This document shows, in pieces, positions 7,583 to 15,182 of a DNA stretch of 23,489 bases (its first letter is position 1; each line of letters opens with the position of its first letter). The notes beneath the pieces were generated by a model. That model made no database searches, was not told the DNA's origin, and saw only the letters and a program-made list of their open reading frames with translations. The stretch covers positions 1 through 23,489 of the forward strand of contig JBAQCS010000058.1 in NCBI GenBank assembly GCA_049294415.1. The letters run 5' to 3'. The position numbers were made by a program, and so were the translations under genes. The DNA is from JAEZRQ01 sp049294415. Lineage in GTDB: Bacteria; Patescibacteriota; Patescibacteriia; Patescibacteriales; UBA12465.

Positions 7583-8608
7583 TTATATTTTTAAACGAGC
7601 ATTGGTCATTAACTCGTCCTTAGTTAAAAGACCATTCTGTGCTCCTAAATAAGAAATCTTGTGAGCGGCATTTTTGCTAGCTAAATAAGCCGCCTTAGAA
7701 ATATTACCTTTGTACAATAATAATCCAGCTGCAAAAGTAGAATTGTGAACATCACCAATACCAGTAGTATCTAGATGTTTTCTCTCTTTCAGTACACTTT
7801 GATGATAAAATTTTACGCCATCATAAAAATAAGATCCTTCAGCTCCATCTGTAATTACTACTATTTCCGGTCCGTATGATTTAATAATTTTTAAGATATT
7901 ATTCATATCCTTAAAAAATAAATGGGACTGTTTAGTATTAGTTAAATCACTTAAGACTAGAGCTAGAGCTTCTTCATGATTCAACATCAGACAATATGTC
8001 TTTTTAAGAAAATGCCCCAAACCTTTAACACCACTATTATACTGCTTAGAGCCTGGGTTCCAAAAAATTTTCTTATGACCACTAGAAAAAATTTGACGCA
8101 AACACTTCTGCCAATTACCGGTTAAAGAGGCTATGTAAATATTATCCGCTTTTTTTAACGCTGCCACACGCTCAGCATCTAATTCTAAATAATCATTAAC
8201 ACCACGAGTAGAAAAAATAATTCTCTCTCCGTTAGTAATTAAAATAAATGAAGACCCCGAATCAGCTTTATCATTAACATGGACCAAAGGAGTTAGCACG
8301 CCACGATCTTTCAGATTTCTAACAATAGCTCGGCCATTTTCATCATTACCAGTCTCAAGTAAGGCCGCCGTTCTAAAACCTAAACCAACCAGATTAACAG
8401 AGGCGTTAGCCGCACCACCACCAAACAGATTGATAAACTTATCAATTCTCATTTTGGCACCATATTCAAAGGCTAATAATTTACGGTGTAAATTAAAAGG
8501 GTTACTTTTATCGTCAATCATAATTCCTTCATCGGTAAAGAAAGCGATATCTCTTGTTGCCCCACCAATAGTTATAAAATCGTATTTCATATGCCTGTAT
8601 CTTAACAT
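7583..8608 (-). CDS. PfkB-family (ribokinase-like) carbohydrate kinase
   Basis: This 341-residue kinase transfers phosphate from ATP to a sugar or nucleoside hydroxyl. The N-terminal PfkB region carries IGGATRDI (14-21) and LFGGGAANASVNLVGLG (61-77). The C-terminal signature is DTTGIGDVHNSTFAAG (280-295), where D286 is the catalytic base and TGIG forms the anion hole; the usual GAGD is GIGD here. Substrate is not predictable from sequence. Its place between mreD and the dTDP-sugar genes suggests supply of a phosphorylated sugar for envelope glycans. I take ATG 8608, whose A/T-rich leader resembles other starts in this cluster and leaves a 5-base gap after mreD. An in-frame ATG at 8590 (protein beginning MKYDFITIGG) fits the usual family N-terminus and may be the real start. 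Confidence 0.85.
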   Translation of the reverse strand: MLRYRHMKYDFITIGGATRDIAFFTDEGIMIDDKSNPFNLHRKLLAFEYGAKMRIDKFINLFGGGAANASVNLVGLGFRTAALLETGNDENGRAIVRNLKDRGVLTPLVHVNDKADSGSSFILITNGERIIFSTRGVNDYLELDAERVAALKKADNIYIASLTGNWQKCLRQIFSSGHKKIFWNPGSKQYNSGVKGLGHFLKKTYCLMLNHEEALALVLSDLTNTKQSHLFFKDMNNILKIIKSYGPEIVVITDGAEGSYFYDGVKFYHQSVLKERKHLDTTGIGDVHNSTFAAGLLLYKGNISKAAYLASKNAAHKISYLGAQNGLLTKDELMTNARLKI

Positions 8609-8613
8609 ATAAT

Positions 8614-9159
8614 TTATTTCTTTTCCAAAAAAAATGGCTTTAGACTTTTAGACAAAGAATTGGCTAAATTGAAAAATACTATCATAAAAATAGCACTCCA
8701 CATAATTTGTCGAAGTAAACTAATCCAAAAACTAGCACTAAACAGAAAAAAAGTATTACCAGCCACCCCGCCCTGCCAAAAAAATAATAATAAATAAAAC
8801 AAAAAATTATAAACCACCGTACCAATAATAGACAAAGCTAAGAAAGAATAGAGAGAACGATTAGTTAACCAATTAATTAATAAAAAGTTAACAGCCGCAA
8901 TCGAAGTAAACAAAGCTATGGAATTCAAACCAAAAAAAGAAAAAGACAAGATGTCTAACCAAAAACCTAATAAAATTGAGGTAATTAGTGCGGTATTTAA
9001 ATCAATAAACAACAAAACAAAAAAAAGTAGAATTAAACTTAAATTAATAGCTGAAAAAAATGGTGGTAAAGCTGAAATAAATGATGAATGGAAAATAGCT
9101 ATGAACGAAAAAAAGACAGCGTAGACTAACCATTTCAAATAACGATTGAAATTAGTCAT
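8614..9159 (-). CDS. mreD: Rod shape-determining protein MreD
   Basis: MreD is an integral membrane partner of MreC and MreB in the elongasome. This 181-residue protein is almost entirely hydrophobic, with about five membrane segments (roughly residues 8-30, 38-70, 75-95, 103-128 and 140-167). The segment LLGFWLDILSFSFFGLNSI (63-81) is the MreD-typical element after the second membrane segment. It has a short basic C-terminus (KSLKPFFLEKK). Sequence conservation in this family is low, so position supports the call: it follows mreC by 2 bases in the canonical mreB-mreC-mreD order. No Shine-Dalgarno is visible; translation may be coupled to mreC. Confidence 0.88.
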   Translation of the reverse strand: MTNFNRYLKWLVYAVFFSFIAIFHSSFISALPPFFSAINLSLILLFFVLLFIDLNTALITSILLGFWLDILSFSFFGLNSIALFTSIAAVNFLLINWLTNRSLYSFLALSIIGTVVYNFLFYLLLFFWQGGVAGNTFFLFSASFWISLLRQIMWSAIFMIVFFNLANSLSKSLKPFFLEKK

Positions 9160-9161
9160 AG

Positions 9162-9974
9162 TTATGGAATTAAAACTGAGACAATAGTTAATGAATTCAA
9201 ATTAATCAGTGGTTCAATACTAACGTCTTGCCAAATTTCATTACTGCGATTATTAACTTGGCTGACTTTACCGATTACCAATCCCCTAGGGATATTACCA
9301 CCTAAACCAGAGGTAATAACCGTATCATCGAGTTTAATGGTATCTGATTGCGGAATAAAATTCATTTTAATAGTTAAGCCTAAATCTCCTTCAGTAATAC
9401 CCATGGTACGATTCTGATTTTGAATAGTAGCAGCAAACTTACAGTTACGATTAGTAGTCAAACACACTTTAGATAAAGAATCTCTAGCCTCAATAACCTT
9501 ACCAATAATTACACCGTTTTCATTAACAACTCCCAAATCTTCACGAATACCATCACGTGTTCCTTTATCGATAACGATATCCTGATCACCTTCCCTAATA
9601 TCAAAAATTAAATCTTGGGAAATTACATTAGCTAAAACATTTTTATGTTTATTAGATGCTAAAAAAGATAACTGGGCTCTTAACTTATTATTTTCTTCTT
9701 CCAGCTCTTTAAAGTTAGCATTCTGCACTGTTAGTCTAGCTACTTCTTGCTCTAAAACAGCAGCCCGAGAAAAAATATCTTGAGATTGCTGATTCTTTTC
9801 ATAAGAAGACCTAACGGCCCCACCTTTTTTATACAAAAAACCAGTGAGCGGTTTAGTCACTGAGATGACCATATTTTCTAATGGTCGCAAGACACCTATA
9901 AGATGGAAGAATATTAGTAAAACAGGAAGTGCAATCCATAGCCATCTTTTATTTCTTCTACCGTAAAAAGCCAT
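9162..9974 (-). CDS. mreC: Rod shape-determining protein MreC
   Basis: MreC links cytoplasmic MreB filaments, through MreD, to periplasmic or extracytoplasmic wall synthases. The 270-residue protein has a basic N-terminus (GRRNKRW), one membrane segment (about 11-28), a coiled coil (about 65-105, rich in E, Q, N and L), and then the paired beta-barrel domain. Conserved landmarks are VIDKGTRDGI (134-143), GVIIGKV (154-160), CKFAATI (178-184) and the signature ITSGLGGNIPRGLVIGKV (220-237). Length is normal for the family. It starts 15 bases after the mreB stop, and mreD follows 2 bases later, so the three form the classical operon. Confidence 0.95.
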   Translation of the reverse strand: MAFYGRRNKRWLWIALPVLLIFFHLIGVLRPLENMVISVTKPLTGFLYKKGGAVRSSYEKNQQSQDIFSRAAVLEQEVARLTVQNANFKELEEENNKLRAQLSFLASNKHKNVLANVISQDLIFDIREGDQDIVIDKGTRDGIREDLGVVNENGVIIGKVIEARDSLSKVCLTTNRNCKFAATIQNQNRTMGITEGDLGLTIKMNFIPQSDTIKLDDTVITSGLGGNIPRGLVIGKVSQVNNRSNEIWQDVSIEPLINLNSLTIVSVLIP

Positions 9975-9989
9975 AGACTAAAAGCTAAA

Positions 9990-11033
9990 TTATTTTTCAG
10001 AGACACTAGGCAAAACTACTTTCTCTAACAGTTCTTTATCACCTAACAAATAACCAGTACCACGAACTACACAAGTTAAAGGATCATCAGCAATCTTAAC
10101 AGGAATCTTGGAAGCAAGTGAAATAGCCTTATCGAGTCCGCGAAGAAGTGCTCCGCCGCCAGATAAGAAAATTCCTCTTTCATAAATATCAGACACTAGT
10201 TCCGGAGGAGTTGTTTCTAAAATAGTTTTAATATTTTCAACAATTTTTAAGATAGTACGAGAAATGGCTTCTCTTACTTGTTTATCTGTGACGATAATAG
10301 CTTTAGGAAGACCAGTAATTAAATCACGACCACGTACTTCCATTTCTTTAGGCTCATCCATTGGAATAGCAGAACCAATTTTAACTTTAATATCTTCGGC
10401 AATTTGTTCGCCAATTAAAATATTAAATTCTTCTCTGATATATTCAATAATATTATTATCAAATTCATTACCAGCTAGACGTAAGGATTTCCAAGTTACT
10501 ACGCCACCTAGTGAGATAACAGCAATTTCAGTAGTACCGCCGCCAATATCTACTACCATCGTAGCGGTAGCTTCAGTCACGGGTAAATGAGCACCAATAG
10601 CTGCTGCCATAGCTTCTTCAATTAAATAAACTTTTCTAGCACCAGCTGATCTAGCAGCATCCTCTACAGCTTTTTTTTCTACTTCTGTTAAATCTAACGG
10701 AATACCAATTACCACGCGAGGACGAGGAATTAAAGTAAAATTTTCATTGTGAACTTTAGTAATAAAATATTTCAACATTTTTTCTGTTACTTCAAAATCA
10801 GAAATAACACCATCAACTAATGGCTTGATAGCTTCAATATGACCAGGAGTTTTTCCCACCATTTTTTTAGCCTCATTACCAACTTCTAATATTTCATTAG
10901 TTCTTTTATTAATTGCTACTACTGATGGTTCATTAACAATAATGCCTTTTTCAGCTAAATAGACTAGAGTATTTTTAGTACCCAAATCAATGCCTAAATC
11001 GTGACTAAATTTTCCCAGTAGTTTAGCAAACAT
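9990..11033 (-). CDS. mreB: Rod shape-determining protein MreB
   Basis: MreB is the bacterial actin that polymerises on the inner membrane and organises cell-wall elongation. The 347-residue protein has the N-terminal amphipathic-looking stretch MFAKLLGKF, phosphate-1 loop DLGTKNT (16-22), E139-E140 in LIEEAMAAAIGA, phosphate-2 loop DIGGGTTE (162-169) and adenosine motif SGGGALLRG (291-299). These are all the standard residues, so this is the canonical copy, in contrast to the divergent paralogue at 4604-5611. It follows proS by 22 bases and leads mreC-mreD, presumably transcribed from the promoter at 12518-12546. The start is the first ATG; its leader is purely A/T-rich with no Shine-Dalgarno. 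Confidence 0.97.
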   Translation of the reverse strand: MFAKLLGKFSHDLGIDLGTKNTLVYLAEKGIIVNEPSVVAINKRTNEILEVGNEAKKMVGKTPGHIEAIKPLVDGVISDFEVTEKMLKYFITKVHNENFTLIPRPRVVIGIPLDLTEVEKKAVEDAARSAGARKVYLIEEAMAAAIGAHLPVTEATATMVVDIGGGTTEIAVISLGGVVTWKSLRLAGNEFDNNIIEYIREEFNILIGEQIAEDIKVKIGSAIPMDEPKEMEVRGRDLITGLPKAIIVTDKQVREAISRTILKIVENIKTILETTPPELVSDIYERGIFLSGGGALLRGLDKAISLASKIPVKIADDPLTCVVRGTGYLLGDKELLEKVVLPSVSEK

Positions 11034-11055
11034 ATTTTCAATCTAATTAAATTAA

Positions 11056-12483
11056 TTAATAGCTCTTAGCAAAATACCAATCGTGCTTAGCTTCCTTGCC
11101 GGTAATAAAACATTTTTTATTCTTTGGCTCTTTAGTCTCATTAGCGGTTGGTAAACAACGAGATACCATAGAATATTTTTCTTTAAGTAATTTCTCACTC
11201 TCAGCATCTTCACTCCAACTAGCTTCAAACCAACCTTGTCTATCATCAATTTCATCAAGACTTTCAATACGATAAATGTGAGAGTTAGCAAAAGCTACAG
11301 CTTGTTCGTATAAGTTATTATGAATCTCTAACATTAACTTTTCCAAGAAACGTGATAACTCACATAAAGAAGCACCGGTTTTTTCTCCTAAATCACGACG
11401 GAAAATAGAGACTACTCCGTCTTCCACTTCTTTAGGGCCAATTTCTAGACGAACTGGTACGCCGCGCACTTCCCAGTGATTAAATTTAAATCCTGGTGTA
11501 CATCCTTCTCTATCATCAATCTTAACACGATAAGTTTTGGATAAATCATCCTTAATATCCTGACAATATTTTAAAACTTTGGTCTTAGCTTCATCATCTT
11601 TATAAATAGGCACAATTACAATTTGGATTGGGGCAACATTAGGTGGCAAGCGTAAACCATTATCATCACCATGGCCCATAATGACCGCTCCCACTGAACG
11701 CCAAGATAAACCCCAACTATTTTGATGACCAAAATGAGATTCACCATCAGCTCCTAAATATTTAACATCAAAAACTTTAGCGAAGTTAGTTCCTAAATAA
11801 TGACTAGTGCCGCCCTGAATAGCCTTACCATCTTTGGCCATCACTTCTACTGTTTTAGTGGTAACTGCCCCAGCAAATTTTTCACTCTCTGACTTACGAC
11901 CAGCGAAAGCTGGTAGAGCCATGAATTTATAAATATCAGAATAGAATCCTAAAATTTTATCAACCTCAACACGAGCTTCTTCTTCGTTAGCATAAACTGT
12001 ATGACCTTCTTGCCATAAGAATTCACTCCAACGCAAAAAAGCACGAGGACGTTTCTCCCAACGCACCACGTTAGCCCATTGATTAAGTCTCATTGGTAAA
12101 TCTTTATAACTTTGGATCCAACGAGCATAAGTTTTATACATCGCTGCTTCACTGGTTGGACGAACCGCTAACTTATTAACCAATTCTTCTCCGCCGCCAT
12201 GAGTGACAATAGCCAGCTCTGGAGCAAAACCTTCAACGTGTTCTTTTTCAGCCATTAAATTTTCTAGTGGCACAAAAATAGGAAAATAAACATTTTCGAC
12301 GCCGTCATTTTCTAAAACACGGCTCAGTTCAGCTTTAATTAGCTCCCAAATTTTTAGACCATAGGGGCGAATAATACCACAACCACGGACCTCTGAAGCG
12401 TCCGCTAATTCTGCTGCAGCAATGACATCTTGATACCATTGTGGGAAATTTTCACTCTGTTTAGTGATATTATTTTTAGCCAT
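11056..12483 (-). CDS. proS: Prolyl-tRNA synthetase, archaeal/eukaryote-like type
   Basis: ProRS charges tRNA-Pro. This 475-residue class II enzyme lacks the large bacterial editing insertion and fits the archaeal/eukaryote-like (ProS type 3) form, which is also found in some bacteria. Visible elements: VYFPIFVP near 65-72, RPTSE (108-112), motif 2 RWEKRPRAFLRWSEFLWQEGHT within 141-162, HFGHQNSWGLSWR (250-262), and motif 3 MGHGDDNGLRLPP (269-281). The C-terminus ends in WYFAKSY, matching the conserved terminal tyrosine of this type. The preceding zinc-binding region seems reduced, with only two obvious cysteines (in SRCLP and KKCFI). It opens the long minus-strand cluster behind a consensus-like promoter; coupling proS to mreBCD is unusual but may be fortuitous co-transcription. 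Confidence 0.96.
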   Translation of the reverse strand: MAKNNITKQSENFPQWYQDVIAAAELADASEVRGCGIIRPYGLKIWELIKAELSRVLENDGVENVYFPIFVPLENLMAEKEHVEGFAPELAIVTHGGGEELVNKLAVRPTSEAAMYKTYARWIQSYKDLPMRLNQWANVVRWEKRPRAFLRWSEFLWQEGHTVYANEEEARVEVDKILGFYSDIYKFMALPAFAGRKSESEKFAGAVTTKTVEVMAKDGKAIQGGTSHYLGTNFAKVFDVKYLGADGESHFGHQNSWGLSWRSVGAVIMGHGDDNGLRLPPNVAPIQIVIVPIYKDDEAKTKVLKYCQDIKDDLSKTYRVKIDDREGCTPGFKFNHWEVRGVPVRLEIGPKEVEDGVVSIFRRDLGEKTGASLCELSRFLEKLMLEIHNNLYEQAVAFANSHIYRIESLDEIDDRQGWFEASWSEDAESEKLLKEKYSMVSRCLPTANETKEPKNKKCFITGKEAKHDWYFAKSY

Positions 12484-12517
12484 ACGTTTTTTTCTACAAT
12501 TTAATATATTTGACCCT

Positions 12518-12546
12518 ATTTTAACCTATAAAACACACAAAGTCAA
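12518..12546 (-). promoter_or_regulatory. Sigma-70-type promoter for proS-mreBCD
   Basis: On the minus strand TTGACT (12541-12546) is followed by exactly 17 bases and TAAAAT (12518-12523). The predicted start of transcription is about 28 bases before ATG 12483. The -35 box is the outer arm of the ruvA terminator inverted repeat, so promoter and terminator overlap. Confidence 0.7.
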
Positions 12547-12577
12547 AAGAAAAAAGCCTGAAAATTACAGGCTCTTT
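12547..12577 (-). terminator. Intrinsic terminator of the U32-ruvA operon
   Basis: Read on the minus strand, the 6-bp stem AGCCTG/CAGGCT (12571-12576 and 12555-12560) closes a 10-base A/T loop and is followed by TTTTTTC. Outer AGTCAA repeats (12541-12546, and its complement at 12579-12584) could extend the structure with bulges. It lies 22 bases after the ruvA stop. Confidence 0.75.
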
Positions 12578-12598
12578 CTTGACTAATATAAAGTAAGA

Positions 12599-13177
12599 TT
12601 ATCTAGCTAAATATTTAAGTGCTGCCTTAACTCGTCCAGCACTACTAGTTATCATTGGTTCTACGTTATTAAGTGCTTCACGAGCCTCATTTAATGCATA
12701 ACCAAGTGACATTAAAGCATCTAATTCATCACCGGAGCCACTAAGTCCTCCGCCAACTAATTCCGTTCCACCAAAAGTACGAGCCACTTTATTCTTTAAC
12801 TCTAAAACTAATCTTTCAGCAGTTTTTTTACCAATACCTGATACTTTAGTTAAGAGCCCAGCGTCACCACGAATAATTGCTTCTTTAATATCATGAGGTG
12901 AAGCTAAAGACAAAACAGCCAAAGCTGATTTAGGACCAACACCAGAAACTGATAATAATAATTCAAATAATTCTAATTCTTCTAACTTAGCAAAGCCATA
13001 TAGATCACTAGCATCTTCACGCACGCGATGATGAGTGTAAATTTCCGCTTCATGACCACGCTCTAAGCTAGCTAAAAAATTTTCGCCTACATATACTTGA
13101 TAACCAACAGAAGCGGCTTCTAAAATTAAATAGGAATTAGTTTTAGCAATAATTTTTCCTTTAAGGTAAGCTATCAT
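12599..13177 (-). CDS. ruvA: Holliday junction branch migration subunit RuvA
   Basis: RuvA binds four-way DNA junctions as a tetramer and loads the RuvB motor for branch migration. The 192-residue protein has all three domains: the N-terminal OB-fold (1-65, starting MIAYLKGKI, with VREDASDLYGF at 52-62), tandem helix-hairpin-helix motifs VSGVGPKSAL (77-86) and VSGIGKKTAERLVLELK (112-128), a glycine-rich linker (about 136-149), and the C-terminal RuvB-contacting domain (150-192, DALMSLGY). Length is normal. Its ATG overlaps the U32 gene's TGA (ATGA overlap), so the two are translationally coupled. ruvB and ruvC are not in the window. It is the last gene before the terminator at 12547-12577. 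Confidence 0.97.
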   Translation of the reverse strand: MIAYLKGKIIAKTNSYLILEAASVGYQVYVGENFLASLERGHEAEIYTHHRVREDASDLYGFAKLEELELFELLLSVSGVGPKSALAVLSLASPHDIKEAIIRGDAGLLTKVSGIGKKTAERLVLELKNKVARTFGGTELVGGGLSGSGDELDALMSLGYALNEAREALNNVEPMITSSAGRVKAALKYLAR

Positions 13178-14448
13178 ATAATTTTTCTTCTTAAGACACT
13201 TAAGGTTGGGACTTTAGCTTTAACAATTATTAAAGCCGTACGACTGCCACCGCCACCATGAGCTTCTAATAATTCTTCACCAGTTTTAGCATCAAAGATT
13301 TTGGTTGGTCTTATTTTTATTATATCATATTTAGCACCAATTATTTCTACCTGATCAGAAACCTTAATAGTATTATGAACTTGGAAATATAAAGGATATT
13401 CACCAGCCTTTAAAGCAGGCTTAAACCAATCTTTTTCAGCTGTTACAACTTGGCCACAGAACTCCCACTCGCTTAAATGATTAGCGCTAGTTAAATTCTG
13501 TTCAGCTTTACCGCCTAATAAAAAGCCAGTTGTATAACCACGATGAACTAATTTATCTACCAATTCACTTTTTAAATATTTTAATTCTTTTTTCCAAGCA
13601 GCATCACTAGGCTTCTTACTTAAAAAATCTAAAGCCCTAGCATAAATTCCTGAGACTACTGATTGATAATAAACACTTTTAGCCCGACCTTCAATTTTAA
13701 AAGATATCACGCCAGCCGCAATTAAGTCTGGTAGATATTCTAGTAAACAAAGATCTTTAGAGTTAAGTAAATAAGTACCATGTTCCTCTTCAACTAAATC
13801 AAATTCTTCTTCGTGGTTACGAGCCTTAATACTATATTCCCAACGACAAGGTTGAGCACAGTCGCCTAGGTTACCACTACGATCTACTAATTCTTTAGAT
13901 AAAAAACAGCGACCAGAGTAAGCCATACACATGGCACCGTGTACAAAATATTCTAATTCTAATTTAGGAACAGTTTTGTGTATTTCTTTAATTTCCGACA
14001 GAGTCACTTCTCTACCCAATACTACGCGAGTAACGCCATTGTCATACCAAAATTTAGCCGCTGCCGCATTAGTACAATTAGCTTGAGTAGATAAATGAAT
14101 TTCCGCTTCTGGCCAAAACTTTCTCACAGTCGCCATCACTCCTGGATCAGAAATAATTAAGCCATCTGGTTTTAAACTCTTAATCTTTTTGACATAAGGG
14201 GGTAATAATTCTAAATGCTTATTATGAGCAAAGATATTTAAAGTCACATAAACCTTCTTTTTTTGAGTATGCACTTCAGCAATCGCTTCCCCCAAAGTCT
14301 CCAAATTAAAGTCATTAATACGGACTCTTAGGGAAAAGTCAGGTATACCTAAATAAACCGCATCTGCCCCGGCAGACAGTGCAGTTCTCATTTTTAAAAT
14401 ATTGCCAGCTGGCGCCAGTAGTTCTAGTTTTTTCATAAAATTAGCCAT
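13174..14448 (-). CDS. U32 peptidase-family protein, TrhP/RlhA-like (probable RNA hydroxylation)
   Basis: The 424-residue protein begins with the family hallmark LELLAPAGN (8-16) and contains GADAVYLG (27-34). The U32 signature E-x-F-x2-G-A-M-C lies at 166-184 and ends GRCFLS. Four cysteines, C174, C181, C197 and C201 (GDCAQPC), are placed like the iron-sulfur ligands of this family. The segment ISFKIEGRAKS is also typical. Despite the peptidase name, characterised bacterial members (TrhP, RlhA) hydroxylate tRNA U34 or 23S rRNA; TrhP uses prephenate. Length and layout favour the TrhP side, but this is an inference. It overlaps ruvA by 4 bases. It is the only gene here ending in TGA, showing that UGA is a stop. 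ATG 14436 (residue 5) is an alternative start. Confidence 0.85.
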   Translation of the reverse strand: MANFMKKLELLAPAGNILKMRTALSAGADAVYLGIPDFSLRVRINDFNLETLGEAIAEVHTQKKKVYVTLNIFAHNKHLELLPPYVKKIKSLKPDGLIISDPGVMATVRKFWPEAEIHLSTQANCTNAAAAKFWYDNGVTRVVLGREVTLSEIKEIHKTVPKLELEYFVHGAMCMAYSGRCFLSKELVDRSGNLGDCAQPCRWEYSIKARNHEEEFDLVEEEHGTYLLNSKDLCLLEYLPDLIAAGVISFKIEGRAKSVYYQSVVSGIYARALDFLSKKPSDAAWKKELKYLKSELVDKLVHRGYTTGFLLGGKAEQNLTSANHLSEWEFCGQVVTAEKDWFKPALKAGEYPLYFQVHNTIKVSDQVEIIGAKYDIIKIRPTKIFDAKTGEELLEAHGGGGSRTALIIVKAKVPTLSVLRRKII

Positions 14449-14464
14449 TTTTTTAATTAAAATA

Positions 14465-14493
14465 AGTATAGCTTAAAACTTGATTTAAATAAA
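14465..14493 (-). promoter_or_regulatory. Candidate promoter for the U32-ruvA operon
   Basis: On the minus strand a good -10 box, TATACT (14465-14470), lies about 17 bases before ATG 14448. The -35 at 17-base spacing is poor (TTTATT, 14488-14493). It stands back-to-back with the divergent plus-strand promoter. Confidence 0.35.
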
Positions 14494-14495
14494 TA

Positions 14496-14524
14496 TTGAC
14501 AAATTAAGAATAATATGCTATAGT
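14496..14524 (+). promoter_or_regulatory. Strong sigma-70-type promoter for the small exported protein
   Basis: TTGACA (14496-14501), 17 bases, TATAGT (14519-14524). The -35 is a perfect match and the -10 matches five of six. The predicted leader to ATG 14573 is about 42 bases of A/T-rich sequence without a recognisable structure. Confidence 0.8.
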
Positions 14525-14572
14525 TAAGTCATAAATATGAGTTTTTTTAACAATCAAAAAAAATAAAGAATC

Positions 14573-15043
14573 ATGAAGAAGTTATTCGTTGCTTTCGTTG
14601 CTATTATTGCCCTTTTCTCCTTAACTGCCCGCGCTGAATCAGGTGACAAACAATACATTGTCATTAAAAATGGCGAAAATGTTACCATCTACACTATTAC
14701 CGATCGCGGTGAAAACATGTATGGAAACAAGGATGCCTCCATTGATGTCCATGACTTTGTTAACCCGGCCGTTCGTGACCTGAGGTCATACGATGTGCCA
14801 GAAGAAGCCTGGAAAATGTGTAGTATGTCGGAAAATGGTGCTTACGACTCTAATGTGAGTAAAGTTAAAAAAGCCCTTAATGAGGTAAAGGCTGATTACG
14901 AAAACGGGGCCGAAAATGCCAAGTATCTGGAAGATCAATTGGGATGGGGGAAATTATGGTTAATATTATCATTGGTAGCAATACTCGCGCTAACCTTTGT
15001 AATTATCAAAAAACAACAAGTCATTAACCAGCTAAAAAAGTAA
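14573..15043 (+). CDS. Small exported, C-terminally membrane-anchored protein of unknown function
   Basis: I do not recognise this 156-residue protein. It has a clear signal peptide (KK start, hydrophobic core 4-17, cleavage probably after TARA at 21). An outside domain of about 100 residues follows, with a beta-like start (QYIVIKNGENVTIYTITD, 27-44) and a helical, possibly coiled, part (94-120). A membrane segment (about 127-145) and a short basic inside tail (KKQQVINQLKK) complete it. It is therefore predicted to be a type I membrane protein facing outward. One cysteine (C83) is in the outer part. It is monocistronic, with its own strong promoter and terminator. Its base composition differs from its neighbour: bases 14761-14820 hold 32 G/C of 60, against 18 of 60 at 15301-15360. 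No clear Shine-Dalgarno precedes the start. Confidence 0.8.
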   Translation: MKKLFVAFVAIIALFSLTARAESGDKQYIVIKNGENVTIYTITDRGENMYGNKDASIDVHDFVNPAVRDLRSYDVPEEAWKMCSMSENGAYDSNVSKVKKALNEVKADYENGAENAKYLEDQLGWGKLWLILSLVAILALTFVIIKKQQVINQLKK

Positions 15044-15072
15044 AACCACAAACAAAGCCTCCGCAATCTCAA

Positions 15073-15110
15073 GGCCTCGAAATGCATAATGCAAATCGGG
15101 GTCTTTTTTT
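15073..15110 (+). terminator. Intrinsic terminator after the small exported protein
   Basis: GGCCTCGA (15073-15080) pairs with TCGGGGTC (15096-15103), with two G-U pairs, followed by TTTTTTT. The loop contains a second small hairpin (TGCA-TAA-TGCA), so the structure is an extended rod. Confidence 0.8.
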
Positions 15111-15115
15111 ATACA

Positions 15116-15144
15116 TTGACATAAAACGACACAAACATTAATAT
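15116..15144 (+). promoter_or_regulatory. Strong sigma-70-type promoter for the 15183-15950 gene
   Basis: TTGACA (15116-15121), 17 bases, TAATAT (15139-15144). It begins 6 bases after the terminator T-run of the upstream gene, so the two genes are independent transcription units. Confidence 0.75.
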
Positions 15145-15169
15145 GTTTTGAACATAGAACTTTAAAAAT

Positions 15170-15174
15170 GGAGG
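15170..15174 (+). promoter_or_regulatory. Canonical Shine-Dalgarno GGAGG deciding the start at 15183
   Basis: GGAGG ends 8 bases before ATG 15183. It also overlaps the in-frame upstream ATG at 15168, which therefore would lie on top of the ribosome-binding site and is less likely to be the start. It is the only canonical Shine-Dalgarno I find in the window. Confidence 0.7.
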
Positions 15175-15182
15175 ACAAAAAA

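Noticed and set aside
11052..11291. A minus-strand frame overlapping the 3' end of proS.
   Set aside because: It is out of frame with proS, which keeps its conserved C-terminus to the stop; the translation has no recognisable feature.
13174..13177. Possible UGA recoding, as in Gracilibacteria or Absconditabacteria.
   Set aside because: UGA cleanly ends the U32 gene with an ATGA overlap into ruvA, and no gene needs in-frame UGA read as glycine.
15168..15182. ATG 15168 as the start of the helical unknown protein.
   Set aside because: It overlaps the GGAGG site that is ideally spaced for ATG 15183; it remains a possible alternative only.
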